NCBI GenBank assembly: GCA_964030785.1
Contig: OZ034969.1
Location: forward strand, 189,501 to 253,500
DNA from: Siderastrea siderea
Taxonomy: Eukaryota; Cnidaria; Anthozoa; Scleractinia; Rhizangiidae
Reading direction: 5' to 3'
DNA: 64,000 nt
Positions 1 to 11,313 of the stretch are shown piece by piece. Every line of letters starts with the position of its first letter. The stretch's first letter is position 1. Both the position numbers and the translations under genes were made by a program. The notes below the pieces were generated by a model. It did not search any database. It saw nothing but the letters and a program-made list of their open reading frames with translations, and was not told where the DNA came from.

Positions 1-104
1 CCCCGGCCTCACAGAAAAAAGTAAAACATCAGCTACCGGCTTTCAGTGCCCCGGCAGCACACCCCCACCCAACATCTCACAGAGTACCCCCGGCCTCACA
101 GAAA

Positions 105-1463
105 GGGTGTGTTTAAAACACGAAATGACGATATGGCGAAATGGTGAAACGATATTTGCCAAAGTTCAAAAGTTGTTTTCTTTTTGGAAAATTGAAATGA
201 TTAAAACCAAAAGTTAACGAAAAAACAAACACTGGTCAAGCACGACCATTCAGATTGCAAATTGTGAACACAGAGCACAATATATATATATATATATTGT
301 TCTTTAAGTTTGAATTTTGCAACGATCATACTACCGATGTATATAAACCCTAGCGATGCGACAGTGTATATGGAATTTAACTGATGAGTGGACCAACTCT
401 TTGTTGGTCTACGAAACAGACCTGTATTAAAGTCCATATGAAACGATATTGAATAGATAAACATTGTTACATATACATATATACATATATATATAAGTTT
501 TTTTTTATGTTATTATTTTTTTTTTTTTTGCAAAATAAAAGATCACCTTTTGGACATGTGTGGATGTTTAATCATAACACTAAATCACCAGAATCTTGGC
601 CTCTTGGCTTGGCAAGAAGACGAAGCATAAAAGCGAGCATAAGCAAGAGCGTCGCGTAATAGCGCTGAAGGTATTATAATCTTCGATGCGTCAAGCGATA
701 AAAAGAATTCGCTGGGTGAAACGAACAAGGTTCTTCAAATTGACATATCAAATAAAACTGCTGAATAAAATTATATAAAGAAATGGTAGTTAACTATCGG
801 AGAAATTAAGCAAAGCGAATGATAGGATAAAAGAATTCTCATCTGATTTGGTTTAAGGGAGACGGCCGATTGGTTTGCTTGAATTAAGTGTGCAAACAAT
901 TCAAAAACGCTGTTTATGAAAAGAAATCGAAACAATTTGCCGCGCTGTATTTTTGTATCGGCCAATTCTTCTAAACTTAAGCTTAAACACCACTTTATAA
1001 ATTCTTTTAATGTGAACTACCGCAAAGATTCAGTTAAACGAAACACTTTCTATTTTGGTCCCGGGATTTCGGTGAAGGGATAGTTTCGATAGCTTGACAG
1101 TACTTCCAAAAACATCGCAAGAAACTTGTAAACAATAATTTATTGCGCGCCAACAATTCTAACGGCAAACCAGCTAAGAACACATTAATGCATTCGTTGA
1201 GAGCGACATCGGGGCGTCAAAGTCTGAGGTAATTTTGCTTAGGCACGACCATATCCTTCCACTTTTGATGGCAAACTACTATTTCGTTTTTTTTTTCAGC
1301 AGATTAGGAAGATGATTGTGTGACACTGACCACTGCACAGTCTGCGCCGTAGAAAAAAAATTTGATCACGATGGACCCGTTAGACAAATTTTATTATTTA
1401 AAATTTTATTTTTTATTATTTCGCCATTTCGTCATTTCGCGATTTCGCGTTTTAAACACACCC
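105..1463. mobile_element. Non-autonomous TIR DNA transposon, Mutator-like (1.36 kb)
   Basis: Terminal inverted repeats begin GGGTGTGTTTAAAAC and continue with a degenerate 'cgaaatgacg/cgaaatggcg' stretch; the right end (1421-1463) is the reverse complement. The flanks carry a 9-bp near-identical duplication, tcacagaaa (96-104) and tcactgaaa (1464-1472). A 9-bp target duplication suggests a Mutator-type element, but that is an inference. No transposase-like ORF is visible inside. It lies upstream of, probably in an intron of, the coiled-coil gene at 1778-3858. Confidence 0.6.
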
Positions 1464-1777
1464 TCACTGAAAAAAGACAAACATCAGCTACCAGCTACCA
1501 GCGTCATTCTTTTAGGTTATAGCATTAGCCTATGATGTCACATCAGTGACATCGTCAGCTATAAAAAACTTCACAAAATTCAAATGGCCCACATCTTTCT
1601 TCATAAAGTACTAAAATTTCATTTTCCACTATTGATACACAATGCAATTTTTAATCTAACTTAGGATCCAAAAGGAATCAAATAATTTATTGTTATTATC
1701 ATTATTATTACTTTGAATAAAACTTCTGTTAGCATTTTTTAGTTATAGATATTAAACAAAGTCTTTTTTCTTCACAG

Positions 1778-2200
1778 GACAAGGAATACCCAGCCAAAGC
1801 ACTTCAAATTGCAAAACTCAGGAGGCAACGGGAAATACTGGAGTCAACATTTAAGGTCTGAATATCAGTGTGACTACTAACAAAGGGATTGATCACATAT
1901 ATTTGTATATTTTTACTAAGTATTTGAATTCTCATTTAACATCATAAACATATTTTTTCTTATATTTTAGGAGGAACTGGAAGACTTACAAGCTGTAGTG
2001 GATGCTGAGAGAGACAAATTTAGTCAACAGAGAAGAACAGTTCAATGTGAAATTACAACACAAGTAACAGAGGTAGGAAGCAATTTCAGTGGAATCTCCT
2101 TAACTCCTGACGGTGATCAACATTAATTCTCTTTACAGGAAGGCAGGTGATGAGAATATAAAATCGTTGTCTGAACTAAGTGACTTTACCTCTTGATATG

Positions 2201-2237
<37 letters not shown>

Positions 2238-3858
2238 TTATCAGTCAATCAACCAATCAATCAATAGATCAACCAGTCAATCAATCCAATGCCACATGGA
2301 CCACCAAATTGATATTTAATCATTAATTTCCAGTTAGATCAAGTTTTTACAACAATTTTCTTATCTTAATATCTTTTATCTTTGCATCTCGTAGGATACA
2401 ATAAATGCCATGGGAGATGATATTAAAGAGATGGCTTTACAAAATATGATTATGAAGAAGGTACTTTAGTGTTAATATTGTTTTTGATTTTGCAAAGACG
2501 CCAGCTTAACGCAATATGTATATGACACCTATTCAAGTTCAAGTTCAAGTTCTATTAAATTGACCCGAAAAATGCTAGTCCATCATAATAAGTAGTTGGT
2601 TTAATCACTAGCTTGAAGAAACTTTCCTAACCCCAGGTATCAGGCTGATGGAATTTTAAGGACCTGCCGTAGTTTGAAAAATTTGTAAGGAAACATCCGT
2701 GGTTGGAATTTAACTTGAATCACTTTTACTTCTTCTAGGAAGTTGAAATCCATCGAAATGAAGTGAAATTGCTGGAAACGAACAATGCTAAGTTAGAGGC
2801 TGAAATAAGGTGAGGAACCCATGTCATGTAATCCTGTGTGTACAGTCAGCCTGCAATAATTTATCCTGATTCCCAGACTGTCTCATCCGTTCTCTCTTAC
2901 TCTCTCACCTCCAATGGACAATGATGACCCTGTAATCAAAATGTAACAGTGTCACCAAAAAATACCAGACACTGAGTTGCCATGAATATAATCATTACCT
3001 GGGGTATATTTCTTGTGTGAAAATTTGTTTCACTTTGTACTAAGACTCAAAAGTGCAGCAAGAGTTCAAGTTATACATCCTCCTTAGTAAGATTGTTTTT
3101 TTTTTCTGTTTCAACCCCTCCCAGACTTCTAAGCTGCACGATCCCCACCCCACCATAGATCTCCTCAGCCGTTAGAAAGTTTTCTATTTTTGCTTGATTA
3201 GTTGCCTTTTTCTTGACTGACAGCAAATCTTTATCTTATCGTACAGAGAAATGTTAGATAGTCAAGCCTTGGATACACAAGCTCAAATATACCCTGAAGT
3301 GTTTGGGAAAAGAGAAAAGTAAGTTTTAACTTATAGTCTGCGTGGGAGGTTCAGGAGGGGGAGGGAGGGGGAGGGATGGGGGAGGGAGGGGGAGGGATGG
3401 GGGAGGGGGGATTTAAGGTGAAGCCCCTTCCTCTTGCTTCAAAAGTTTTGCACATGTAACTATTTTATTAGACATTGTGAAAATGACAATATTCTTAAGC
3501 TTTAAAGACATGTTTGGATACAGCAGTATCCATCATGAGTTTGAGAAGGATGTTGTCATAAAAACCGACGGACATTTTAAAACGCGAGTTGAAAGAAATG
3601 TGTTATGACAATTTAATATAATATATATTGTAAGCTGCCTACAGTCTGATAGACTTAAAAAGTTATTAAAACTTTGACCTTTCCCTCTCCGTTGACAAAT
3701 TCCTTTTCGTCAGCTGAGAGTTATCAAAATTTTGTTAACGCTAGAAGTAAGTGTTATTTTAAGGGCATTTTAGTGACTACGTTCCCGTTTTCTTTAGGTG
3801 TACTCCCGACATGGAACTTCATCTCGACATACCTACACACCAGTGGCTTCCAATATAG
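1778..3858 (+). CDS. Coiled-coil protein, C-terminal six exons (gene continues upstream of window)
   Basis: Six exons join in frame: 1778-1855, 1971-2072, 2395-2460, 2739-2809, 3247-3318 and 3798-3858 (TAG stop). Each is bounded by AG and GT, including a strong AA|GTAAGT donor at 3319. The partial product is about 134 residues, rich in Glu, Lys, Gln and Leu with heptad-like spacing (for example AKLRRQREILESTF and DLQAVVDAERDKFSQQRR), and ends with a non-coiled tail, HLDIPTHQWLPI. This points to a structural coiled-coil protein, perhaps ciliary or centrosomal as many such orphan animal proteins are, but I do not recognise the family. The 5' exons are missing: they lie left of the window or beyond the transposon at 105-1463. 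Small exons in mixed phases make a chance ORF unlikely. Confidence 0.7.
2196..2286. repeat. (CAAT)n microsatellite in intron
   Basis: Tandem 4-bp caat units, partly degenerate toward the right, within the intron between exons 2 and 3 of the visible coiled-coil gene. Confidence 0.9.
3345..3412 (+). repeat. G-rich gggagggggaggga tract, potential G-quadruplex
   Basis: Repeated runs of 3 to 6 G separated by A or AT on the + strand, in the last intron of the coiled-coil gene, about 25 bp after its donor site. The run spacing fits a G-quadruplex in the sense RNA; function is unknown. Confidence 0.6.
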
Positions 3859-4410
3859 AAATGTACCTGCAGACACGCTGGACCTTTGATGCCACGACAA
3901 GATATAATGTATATACTGTACACAAAATATCTGCAAACGGAAAACAAGGATTGGCGAAACGTGTTCATTTTTGTATCGCTTTTAGAAGCTTTAAAGTTAC
4001 TTCTGTGTACTGAAGTTTATTTTAAACTTTTCACGTGCGTTTTGTTTACGATAATTCGATGGAATTCGTCACACTTGTTGTCAGTTAGTTTGGAATTCAG
4101 GTTTTTTTGGTGCTGTACGCTGATAAATTGAACGTGCAGTTTGTTAATATTTTCATTGACTGAGAATTTGTCGTATTTTAGCGGAAGATGAATACATGCG
4201 TTATTGCTTTTAAATTTACACAGTCAACTAGAATCCAAGCTTCCTGGTCTTCTCAACAAAAAATAATAACGAAATCATGCCGCTTTTATGAATTGTTCAG
4301 ATTAAACAAAAGATTTAATCTTGTATTTAGCTTTTTATGATCAGTTGTGTATCTACTTTGTGAATTGCGCTATTTATACCACTTGTAAAAATTAAAAGTG
4401 AAGGAAAACA
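3859..4410. other. 3' flank of coiled-coil gene, no gene seen
   Basis: AT-rich sequence after the stop codon; probably 3' UTR then intergenic. No clear AATAAA or conserved ORF was found. Confidence 0.4.
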
Positions 4411-4684
4411 AAAAGAACTCAATGTAAGAGGTTAAAATGACCAGACTGCTGCCGATGTCTGTCAGTCAGTGAAACTGAAGGATTAGACACACAGCGCAAT
4501 AGTGCACATCAATGCTTTGTTGGACCGTGTGTCCACCTTTTAAACTGTACAAAAAAAGAACTCAATGAAAGAGGTTAAAATGACAAGACTTACTGCCAAT
4601 GTCTATCAGTAAGTGAAACTTAAAGCCTGGACACACAGCGCACATAAATGCCATGTTGGACCGTGTGTCCACCTTTTAAACTGT
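4411..4684. repeat. Two-copy tandem duplication, about 133-bp unit
   Basis: The segment aaaagaactcaatg...gtgtccaccttttaaactgt occurs at about 4411-4547 and again at about 4552-4684 with scattered substitutions. Divergence is roughly ten percent by eye. No coding content is evident. Confidence 0.8.
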
Positions 4685-5057
4685 GTTCAATATTCCGTGG
4701 TTGAAAAAATGACTTGGAATCAGGAGTGGAAACTAAGCAGCAATTTTACGACGCAAAATTGCGGGCAATATTGCAAGGTGTCAGTTTCAGAGCCCGCTGA
4801 CTCATTACGCAGCCGCTTATGTCCAGTTTCCATGCCAGGAGGCTAATAAGAACATTGCCGCATCCTCTTGTCCGCTGTAAGGTACACTTGAGACTCCCCT
4901 CACAATTCTTCAAACTTCCGTCTTCCTTTTTCCAATCGCTTTACCTAACGATCACACAGTTTCTGTGGATCACGAGTTATGAGCGAAAGGGCAGAGGTAG
5001 GGTCTGTATCACCGCTATATGTAATAACAACGCTAAATGTAATACCCACCGTAAATG

Positions 5058-5445
5058 GTAATATATTCTCTCCGGGGCTGTCCGCAAACAATGCCTTAGA
5101 CTAGATAAGATATGGGAGACTCAGCCTAAGGCGGTCAGGAGCGGGGAGCTCCTGGTGGAGTGCCGGTTCATCGCTGCGGGGAGGTGGGCGGGACGCGAAA
5201 GGAAGCATTCGAAACACCGAAAAGACTGAATGAGCTATCGCGACAAGGGAGTGGCCTTATATAAGAGCCCCATACTAATGAGACACGTGATGGATTGCCA
5301 CGGACTGAACGCAGCATGCTAGGGTTACGTAATCAGCGTTCTAAGGCTTTTTTGTGCGGAGCCCCTAGAGAGAATAGTAATATATTCTCTCCGGGGCTGT
5401 CCGCAAACAATGCCTTAGACTAGATAAGATATGGGAGACTCAGCC
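5058..5445 (-). repeat. 3' split repeats of the retrotransposon (B1-A2-B2) containing the recombination joint
   Basis: On the + strand: 69-bp block 5058-5126, a unique 67-bp piece, 183-bp block 5194-5376, then the 69-bp block again at 5377-5445. The internal junction at 5376/5377 mimics the closed circle. Around it, 5340-5376 and 5383-5419 form 37-bp imperfect inverted arms (tctaaggc... / ...gccttaga) separated by the 6-bp spacer gtaata, the geometry expected of a tyrosine-recombinase crossover site. A TATATAAG motif occurs inside the 183-bp block. Confidence 0.8.
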
Positions 5446-5623
5446 CTACGGCGGAGAGTCTCCTGGAAACTCCATATGAATATAAAATCTATGATCCCAT
5501 AAACTCTGAACGTACATTCCTCCCAAAACTCAAACGATACTAAAAAATAGGCCAGAAACTTACAGAAGCTAACAAGTCTAAAATCTAGAACAAAGTTTAA
5601 GCATTACAGAGAAAAAAAAAGCT

Positions 5624-6983
5624 CTATGGAAAAACTGGCTTAAAAGAAGAAATATCCGCAAAGGACTCGTAAACCATAGCAACATTGCACGAAGAGCCAG
5701 AAGCTTCCGCAGAGAGTAACGCAGCTGGAGCATTAGGGCGTAATATGTTCCGGAGGTCATTATAGTGGTCAACCATCTTCGTACTAGCCCAACCGACATG
5801 GTTAGCAACTGCTTCCTTGGAGGCTCCGAGCAGAGAAAGCGTTATGGAGCAGCCACTACGAGAGCTGTGAGGAGTTTCTCCATCATTGGCTTGAATTTGG
5901 TCTAGATAGAACTTTAGACGACCGTGAACTGCAGAACCAATAAAAGGTTCCCGGGTAACATTATTACCTTTAGTAACACGAAATAAAAAAACCCTGACCT
6001 AGGTTGATTTTAATTAACTTAGCGACTGCAATATAACGCTCAAAATTCTTGACTGGGCACACAACTAGATTGTCGCAGCGACGCACTGCAAACGTGTTAA
6101 CCGAATCCCCTCTCAAAGTTTTCCCAAACGTATGGTTAAATAATATCCCAGAGGAAACGGGAAAATATAAAACCTCTCTGGACAGGACCCTACCCAAATC
6201 GGAAGAGCGGTCTCCCGAGAAAAAGTCGGTAGTGAAAAAACAAAGATCTCGACTAAAAATATACAGGGAAATAGGGGAGATCCGTGGGCTTTGAAGTTGA
6301 GCGAGAATAAACTGAGCTATAATTTGAAGTTTTTTAAGAAACAAAGGTACAGCCTTCTTTGGGCAAACTCTGGCTTTAGCATGTTCTTCCTTAATTAATT
6401 TCAAATAGTTCTTAATAGATGGATGGGAAACAGGATTTCCAATTCCCAACCTGTCATCCCATTCTCCCCCGAGTCCAGCTTCAGCAAAGATGGCCCTGAG
6501 CTTTCCCAACAGGCTGTCGACCGTACCGGCAGCTAATCTCGTAGGGCAACTACAAGAGGAAGGTGGAGTTTGGCCCGCTTGTGGACATGACATCTGACGG
6601 ACTTTTGTTCGGCCTGACTTGTCCTTCCAAACGAGGAATTTCTGGATGTCCCCAGGGGAGGCAGAGGAGAGAGACTTGGGAGTGGGTAAAGATGCCAGAA
6701 ATCTAACCAGCTCCCGGTGAGTAGAGGACTTTTGTTTCTCATAAGGTTTGTTGGACCTGATCTCCTTGAGTTCCGAAATACGGTCTTCAATATCTTTAAG
6801 GTCGATTTTTACCAGGTCTCGGGCGTTATCCACAACAACTAGGTCTCTTCTAAATCCACACCTCTGACAAAAGTTAAACGAATCATCGTTGAGATAGGCA
6901 CATTGCGGACATGGGACAGCCGGTCTCCAAATTCTGGGTCGTCTGGACTGAGAGAGAAAAAGAGGAAAATGTCTACTTTCCAC
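5624..6983 (-). pseudogene. Tyrosine recombinase/integrase of the retrotransposon, frameshifted near the C-terminus
   Basis: The ORF opens at 6983 (overlapping the RT stop by 11 bp). Residues 24-42 form a C-x2-C...C-x2-C zinc ribbon (CPQC...CQRC). The core region holds the first catalytic Arg in FFSGDRSSDLG. The frame stops at 5970, but a -1/+1 shift at a 7-T run (5985-5991 as A on the + strand) opens a second frame to a TAG at 5624. That segment carries the rest of the catalytic set: HSSR, then NHVGW, then MVDHY with the nucleophilic Tyr. The full R-H-x-x-R-H/W-Y set is therefore present but split between two frames. The enzyme would integrate circular cDNA without target duplication. The shift could be a real mutation or a homopolymer sequencing error. 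Confidence 0.8.
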
Positions 6984-9131
6984 TCGCTACTCTGAAGGCA
7001 AAAAGGTCCCATGGAAGTGGGCGAGATTCAAAACTTGCATTACGTGAAGGAAAAAGAAGAATCCCCAAGTCCTCTTTACTTCCCAATTGTAAACGGGCGT
7101 GGCTGCGAGAAACCAGGATAGGCCACCAAAAAGGGAGTGGGTAGAGCTTGGGAACGACGATAGAGAAGCACAGCTCGGATTCCAGCAGAAATCTCAAAAG
7201 TGGACCAAAGAGCACAAATGGAGGAAACACGTAAGCATTCTCGGCTGGCGAAATAGTTTGAGCAAAAACGTTCACCCCTAAAGAGTGCGGCGTAAAAAAG
7301 GGGGTGAAGTGCCTTAACGTTTTGCCCTTGCTATCAATCTGGGCGTTCGAATCCAGAGACATGAGGTCAATTGTATGAGGACCAAACTTCTGTTCTAGTT
7401 CTCGCCAAGCTTTCCTAGAAAGCGTGCAATCCAGATCCGACAAGACACGGGACGGCGGATCGGCTGGATTGGCAGAAGATGGGACATACTTGAGCGAAAT
7501 TACTGCGTTGAGCGCGAAGGCTGTTTCGTGCGACTTTTTGAGAGGGTCATTGAGCTGCACATTCCTACCGCCTTGTTTCTCCCAAGACTGTAAAAAGGCC
7601 AAACTGTCGGTGTGAGCATCCACACGCGCATTGGTAACGAGGGATTTACCAGCTTGCAAGGTATTAACAAAGGCGAGGGCTTCTTTAACGACAATCGGGT
7701 GAGATCTAGTATCGCTGGTCCAGTAATCGCGAACTTCGAAAGACGGCAAGCCCGGTGACACGATAGAACCTCCCCAACCAGAATTCGAAGCGTCAGAGGA
7801 AATCTTGACCACAACGTGTTTTTCATTAAGCCACGGCAGACAACCCTCCCAAGAGTCAAGGAAGCGCCAATGTTCTATTTCCTTCCTGAGGGCTCCCGTC
7901 ACCCGAACTAAACGCGAAGACCTAGAGAAGCCAGCAGTGGACCGGAAAATGTCCCTAGCATAGAGCAAGGCCGCAGGGACCGCGATACAAAAAGAAGATA
8001 TTTTACCCGCCAGACGCTGGAGGGTCTTAACTGAGACCTCCCGGTTGGCTAAGATGTGCTCACGTAAAGTTGCAAACTTAATCTTCTTATCCTCCGGTAA
8101 AAGGAAGGCGCAAAGTTGAGAGTCAACCAAGAATCCAAGGAATTTGACTACTCGAGCAGGGATAAGCGACGACTTGGATAAGCCAATAAAATATCCCAAA
8201 GAAATAAGAACAAAAGCAGCTATGAAAATGGCAGCATTGGCAAACTCTAAATCCGACCAATCCTCCGCAGACGCACGTGATTCAGGGGGGGGGAGAAAGC
8301 TGTCCAACATGTCTGTCATCAATATACTGGCTACATGGCACTCCCAGGGATCTAATGTAGCTGGTAGCAGCCATACCAATAGAGTGGTAGACGTATGCAC
8401 TACCCTTCCAGCCAAAAGGGATAGTATTATAAACAAAATACCAGCCTTGCCATTGTAGGCCAAAATATTTTCTACTCTCTTCGGAAATTTCAACGTGGTC
8501 ATAACCACTTTTATCGTCCATAGTTGTTTGGAAATGGTATTTTCCGACATAACGAGGTAAATCAGATATGTAATCCAACTTGAGGGGCAAATCTCTTATC
8601 CACAAATTGAGAAAGCGTTCATCGTGGCATAACCTTGGCTTAGAGGGTTCTATAGTCAATGGCATAACAAGATGAGGGGGATCGTCTTCACCAACCCTTC
8701 CCCAGACTGAGAGAGATCCGTTTTTAACACGTTCCAAAATTGTAGAAGAAATAAAATCCTCAAAGCCAAGACACGATTTGTTATTGCTGAACTCTGCTCT
8801 TGGCGGGCAAGGAGAATCGTAAAATGTTCCTTGAAAATCCCCTCGAAAGCGGGTGAAAAAGTCCTTAACGTTAACCTTATATTTGATGTATGATAAAATC
8901 TCATCTTGTTTTGGATGCTGGGCGAGGATTTCCTCCCACTTGTCAACATGCCTGTGCAACTCCCCAGCTACAAAAGCGTCCGGGTTTCGGAATGAAAGAA
9001 GACTAGGTGAAGCTTTGGCCATGAGCGAGGAAACCATCTGAACCGAGGGTACCGGGGTTACGACGCCTTGGGGTTTACCCTTCCAATCACACCAGGTAAC
9101 GGAAACATGTCTTAAATCGTTTACAATTCCC
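6973..9131 (-). pseudogene. Reverse transcriptase-RNase H polyprotein of the retrotransposon, frameshifted
   Basis: RT motifs are clear: A (TMDDKSGYDHV), B (PFGWKGSAYV) and C (QYIDDRHVG). RNase H follows with SSDASNSGWGGS, KEALAF and DAHTDSLAFL. The C-terminal part (HTIDLMSLDSNAQ..., NAYVFPPF, FWWPIL) resembles the methyltransferase-like extension of DIRS/PAT polyproteins; that assignment is tentative. The first ATG is at 9037, but the frame is open and looks coding back to a good 3' splice site, tttcctttcag, ending at 9132, so an exon starting at 9131 is likely. A 9-C run (8285-8293 as G on the + strand), just after motif C, shifts the frame, so the polyprotein is broken in this copy. Confidence 0.85.
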
Positions 9132-9337
9132 CTGAAAGGAAATGAAGCGAACTATGAGGGGGGAAAACCCCAAAGCGAAGCAACCCCGAAATACCCCGTC
9201 CAGGGACAGAGCAATGAAGGGTATAAGATAACCCCTTCGGGGAAGCCTAGCTCGAGCGGGGAAACGAGAATACAACTAGACACACAAGAGAAAAAACGAA
9301 ATTCAGAAGGAACTAACACACAAACAGTACATCTTTA

Positions 9338-11313
9338 TTATTTCCTCTTATTCAAAGGGCAATTGGCAATAAAGTGCCCTACACTCTTACAATTGAAGCA
9401 TTTGCCCCGTAAGGGACCTGAGCGCCCGCCTCTACGGCCTCTGAAGCCGGTGGAGAACATAGGGCCCCAAGAACTGGGACCCGGCTGAGAACCTTGGCTA
9501 AATTGAAGGACAGGACCACGTGGCGACGGAGACGGATTGCTTGATTTCAAAAGCTTATGAATCTGGCCCGCTACCAGTTTCTCTTCCTTGTCACCCAACA
9601 AATTGATGATAATGGCGGCAAGGCGGGGTTCATCGACAAGTGGTCTGCACTGTTTAAAGATCGCATCGAATCTCTTGCGATCGGGGTGGACAGTCTCCCT
9701 TGAAACATCCGCCAACTGTTCAAGAGCAGCAATAAGGGCGTACCGGTCAACCAGGGGAGTAGGGCGGCTGGCCAGCTGACGCACAGTATCGAGGGCCGAC
9801 GTAACGCTAGTACGAGTCAGGGTTGATTCCAACCGCTCTACCTTGTCTTTCAATGCATTAACATTCTTAAACCAAAGAAAGTAAAAAAAACAAAAAAAAA
9901 AATTAGCACACGGCCGGACAAAATCGCTAAAACACATGAAGTGAGACAAATTCACTCTAGCACTCTAAAGCGAGACAAGACACAATAACAGTTCTTCAAC
10001 GAGATAAACTCTTAACATCGCCGCAAGCGGAGCGAAAAGCTCCGGCAACGAGACAAACGCACAATATAAATATCCTAGAAAGACAAACCCACAATGACAT
10101 TTGGGTGAGACAAACTGATAAAACGCTTCAGAGAGACAAACTCACTAGAACATCTCGGCGAGACAAACTCACTACGACACATCAACGAGGTAGACTCACT
10201 ATAACACTTAGAGAGGTAAACTCACAATAGAACTACAGCGAGACAAACGCACTAGAACATCTAGGTGAGACAAACTCACTAGAATATCTCGGTGAGACAA
10301 ACTCACTAGAATATCTCGGTGAGACAAACTCACTACAACACGTCAATGAGACAAACTCACTTTAACACTTCAGTGAGGGAAACTCACAATAGAACTACGA
10401 CGAGACAAACTCACTTCAACACTTTGTTGAGACAAACTCACTAAAAACACTTCGGTGAGACAAACTCACTAACACTTCGGTGAGACAAACTCACTAACAC
10501 TTCGGTGAGACAAACTCACTAACAATTCGGTGAGACAAAACTCACTGACACTTCGGTGAGACAAACTCACTGACACTTCGGTGAGACAAACTCACTAACA
10601 CTTCGGTGAGACAAACTCACTAACACTTCGGTGAGACAAACTCACTAACACTTCGGTGAGACAAACTCACTGACACTTTGGAGAGACAAACTCACAAAAA
10701 CACTTCGGAGACAAACTCACTGTAAACACTATAACTTACGGTAAGACGAACTCATAACACCAATCCGTAAACGCTTCTAAGCGAAATAAAACAAACTCAC
10801 CGCAACACTGCAGTAAAAAAACTAGCTATACACCAACCCAAGCGAGACTAACTCGCTAGGACAGTTCGGGTGACATGAATACGAACCGAGTACGAGACTT
10901 CGAATGAAACTAGTGACCACAACAAAGAGCGGAACAAATACGATAGGCAGGAGGGGCGAAACAAACTCACTTGAAACCTATAACAACAACGCTATAATCA
11001 AGACAAACTAGCGTGTAAAGCTAACCAAACGGGAAACTAAAGCTGCGACGATCCGCAAAACGTAAACGCTAGCCACCAATAGCAGAAAGAAAGCAAAGCA
11101 GGCGAACGAAAGGCAAGAACGACTTACCACATCAGCATGAGGTTGATGAGCAGGTTGAGCTGCAGGGACCGCAACTTGCGCTACTGCAGCTGGTGGATCG
11201 CCGCCATCAATATTTTGAGCGTCCTGAGCAGCTCCGGCTTGTGCTGGCGGAACTGCTAAAGCGTCTTGTAATTGTTGAACATCAGCCGCAACAACAGGAA
11301 CTTGGTCAGCCAT
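9338..11313 (-). CDS. Gag-like protein of the retrotransposon, two exons with zinc knuckle
   Basis: Exon 1 is 11313-11128 (ATG, 62 codons, an Ala/Pro/Gln-rich stretch), ending at a perfect GTAAGT donor (11127-11122). Exon 2 is 9865-9338 after a T-rich tract and an AG at 9867-9866. Both junctions are phase 0, giving 237 residues. Exon 2 begins with a coiled-coil-like segment (ALKDKVERLESTL), continues with a helical capsid-like region, then an Arg/Gly-rich stretch and a CCHC zinc knuckle, CFNCKSVGHFIANC, before the stop. The role is presumably RNA packaging. The intron (9866-11127) is filled by a minisatellite. Splicing is inferred from consensus sites and frame only. Unlike the RT and recombinase ORFs this one appears intact. 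Confidence 0.7.
9950..10990 (-). repeat. 25-bp minisatellite inside the Gag intron
   Basis: Core unit cactaacacttcggtgagacaaact (25 bp, broken here as cactaacacttcggtgag + acaaact), nearly perfect at about 10440-10680, decaying in both directions to about 9950 and 10990. Each unit holds the inverted repeat gtgag-acaaa-ctcac. On the element's sense strand each unit reads aGTGAGTttg, a match to a 5' splice-site core. Not a CRISPR array: units abut with no unique spacers. Confidence 0.9.

Noticed and set aside
10060..10760. Regular short repeats resembling a CRISPR array
   Set aside because: Units of about 25 bp abut directly with no unique spacers, in a eukaryotic retrotransposon intron; it is a minisatellite.
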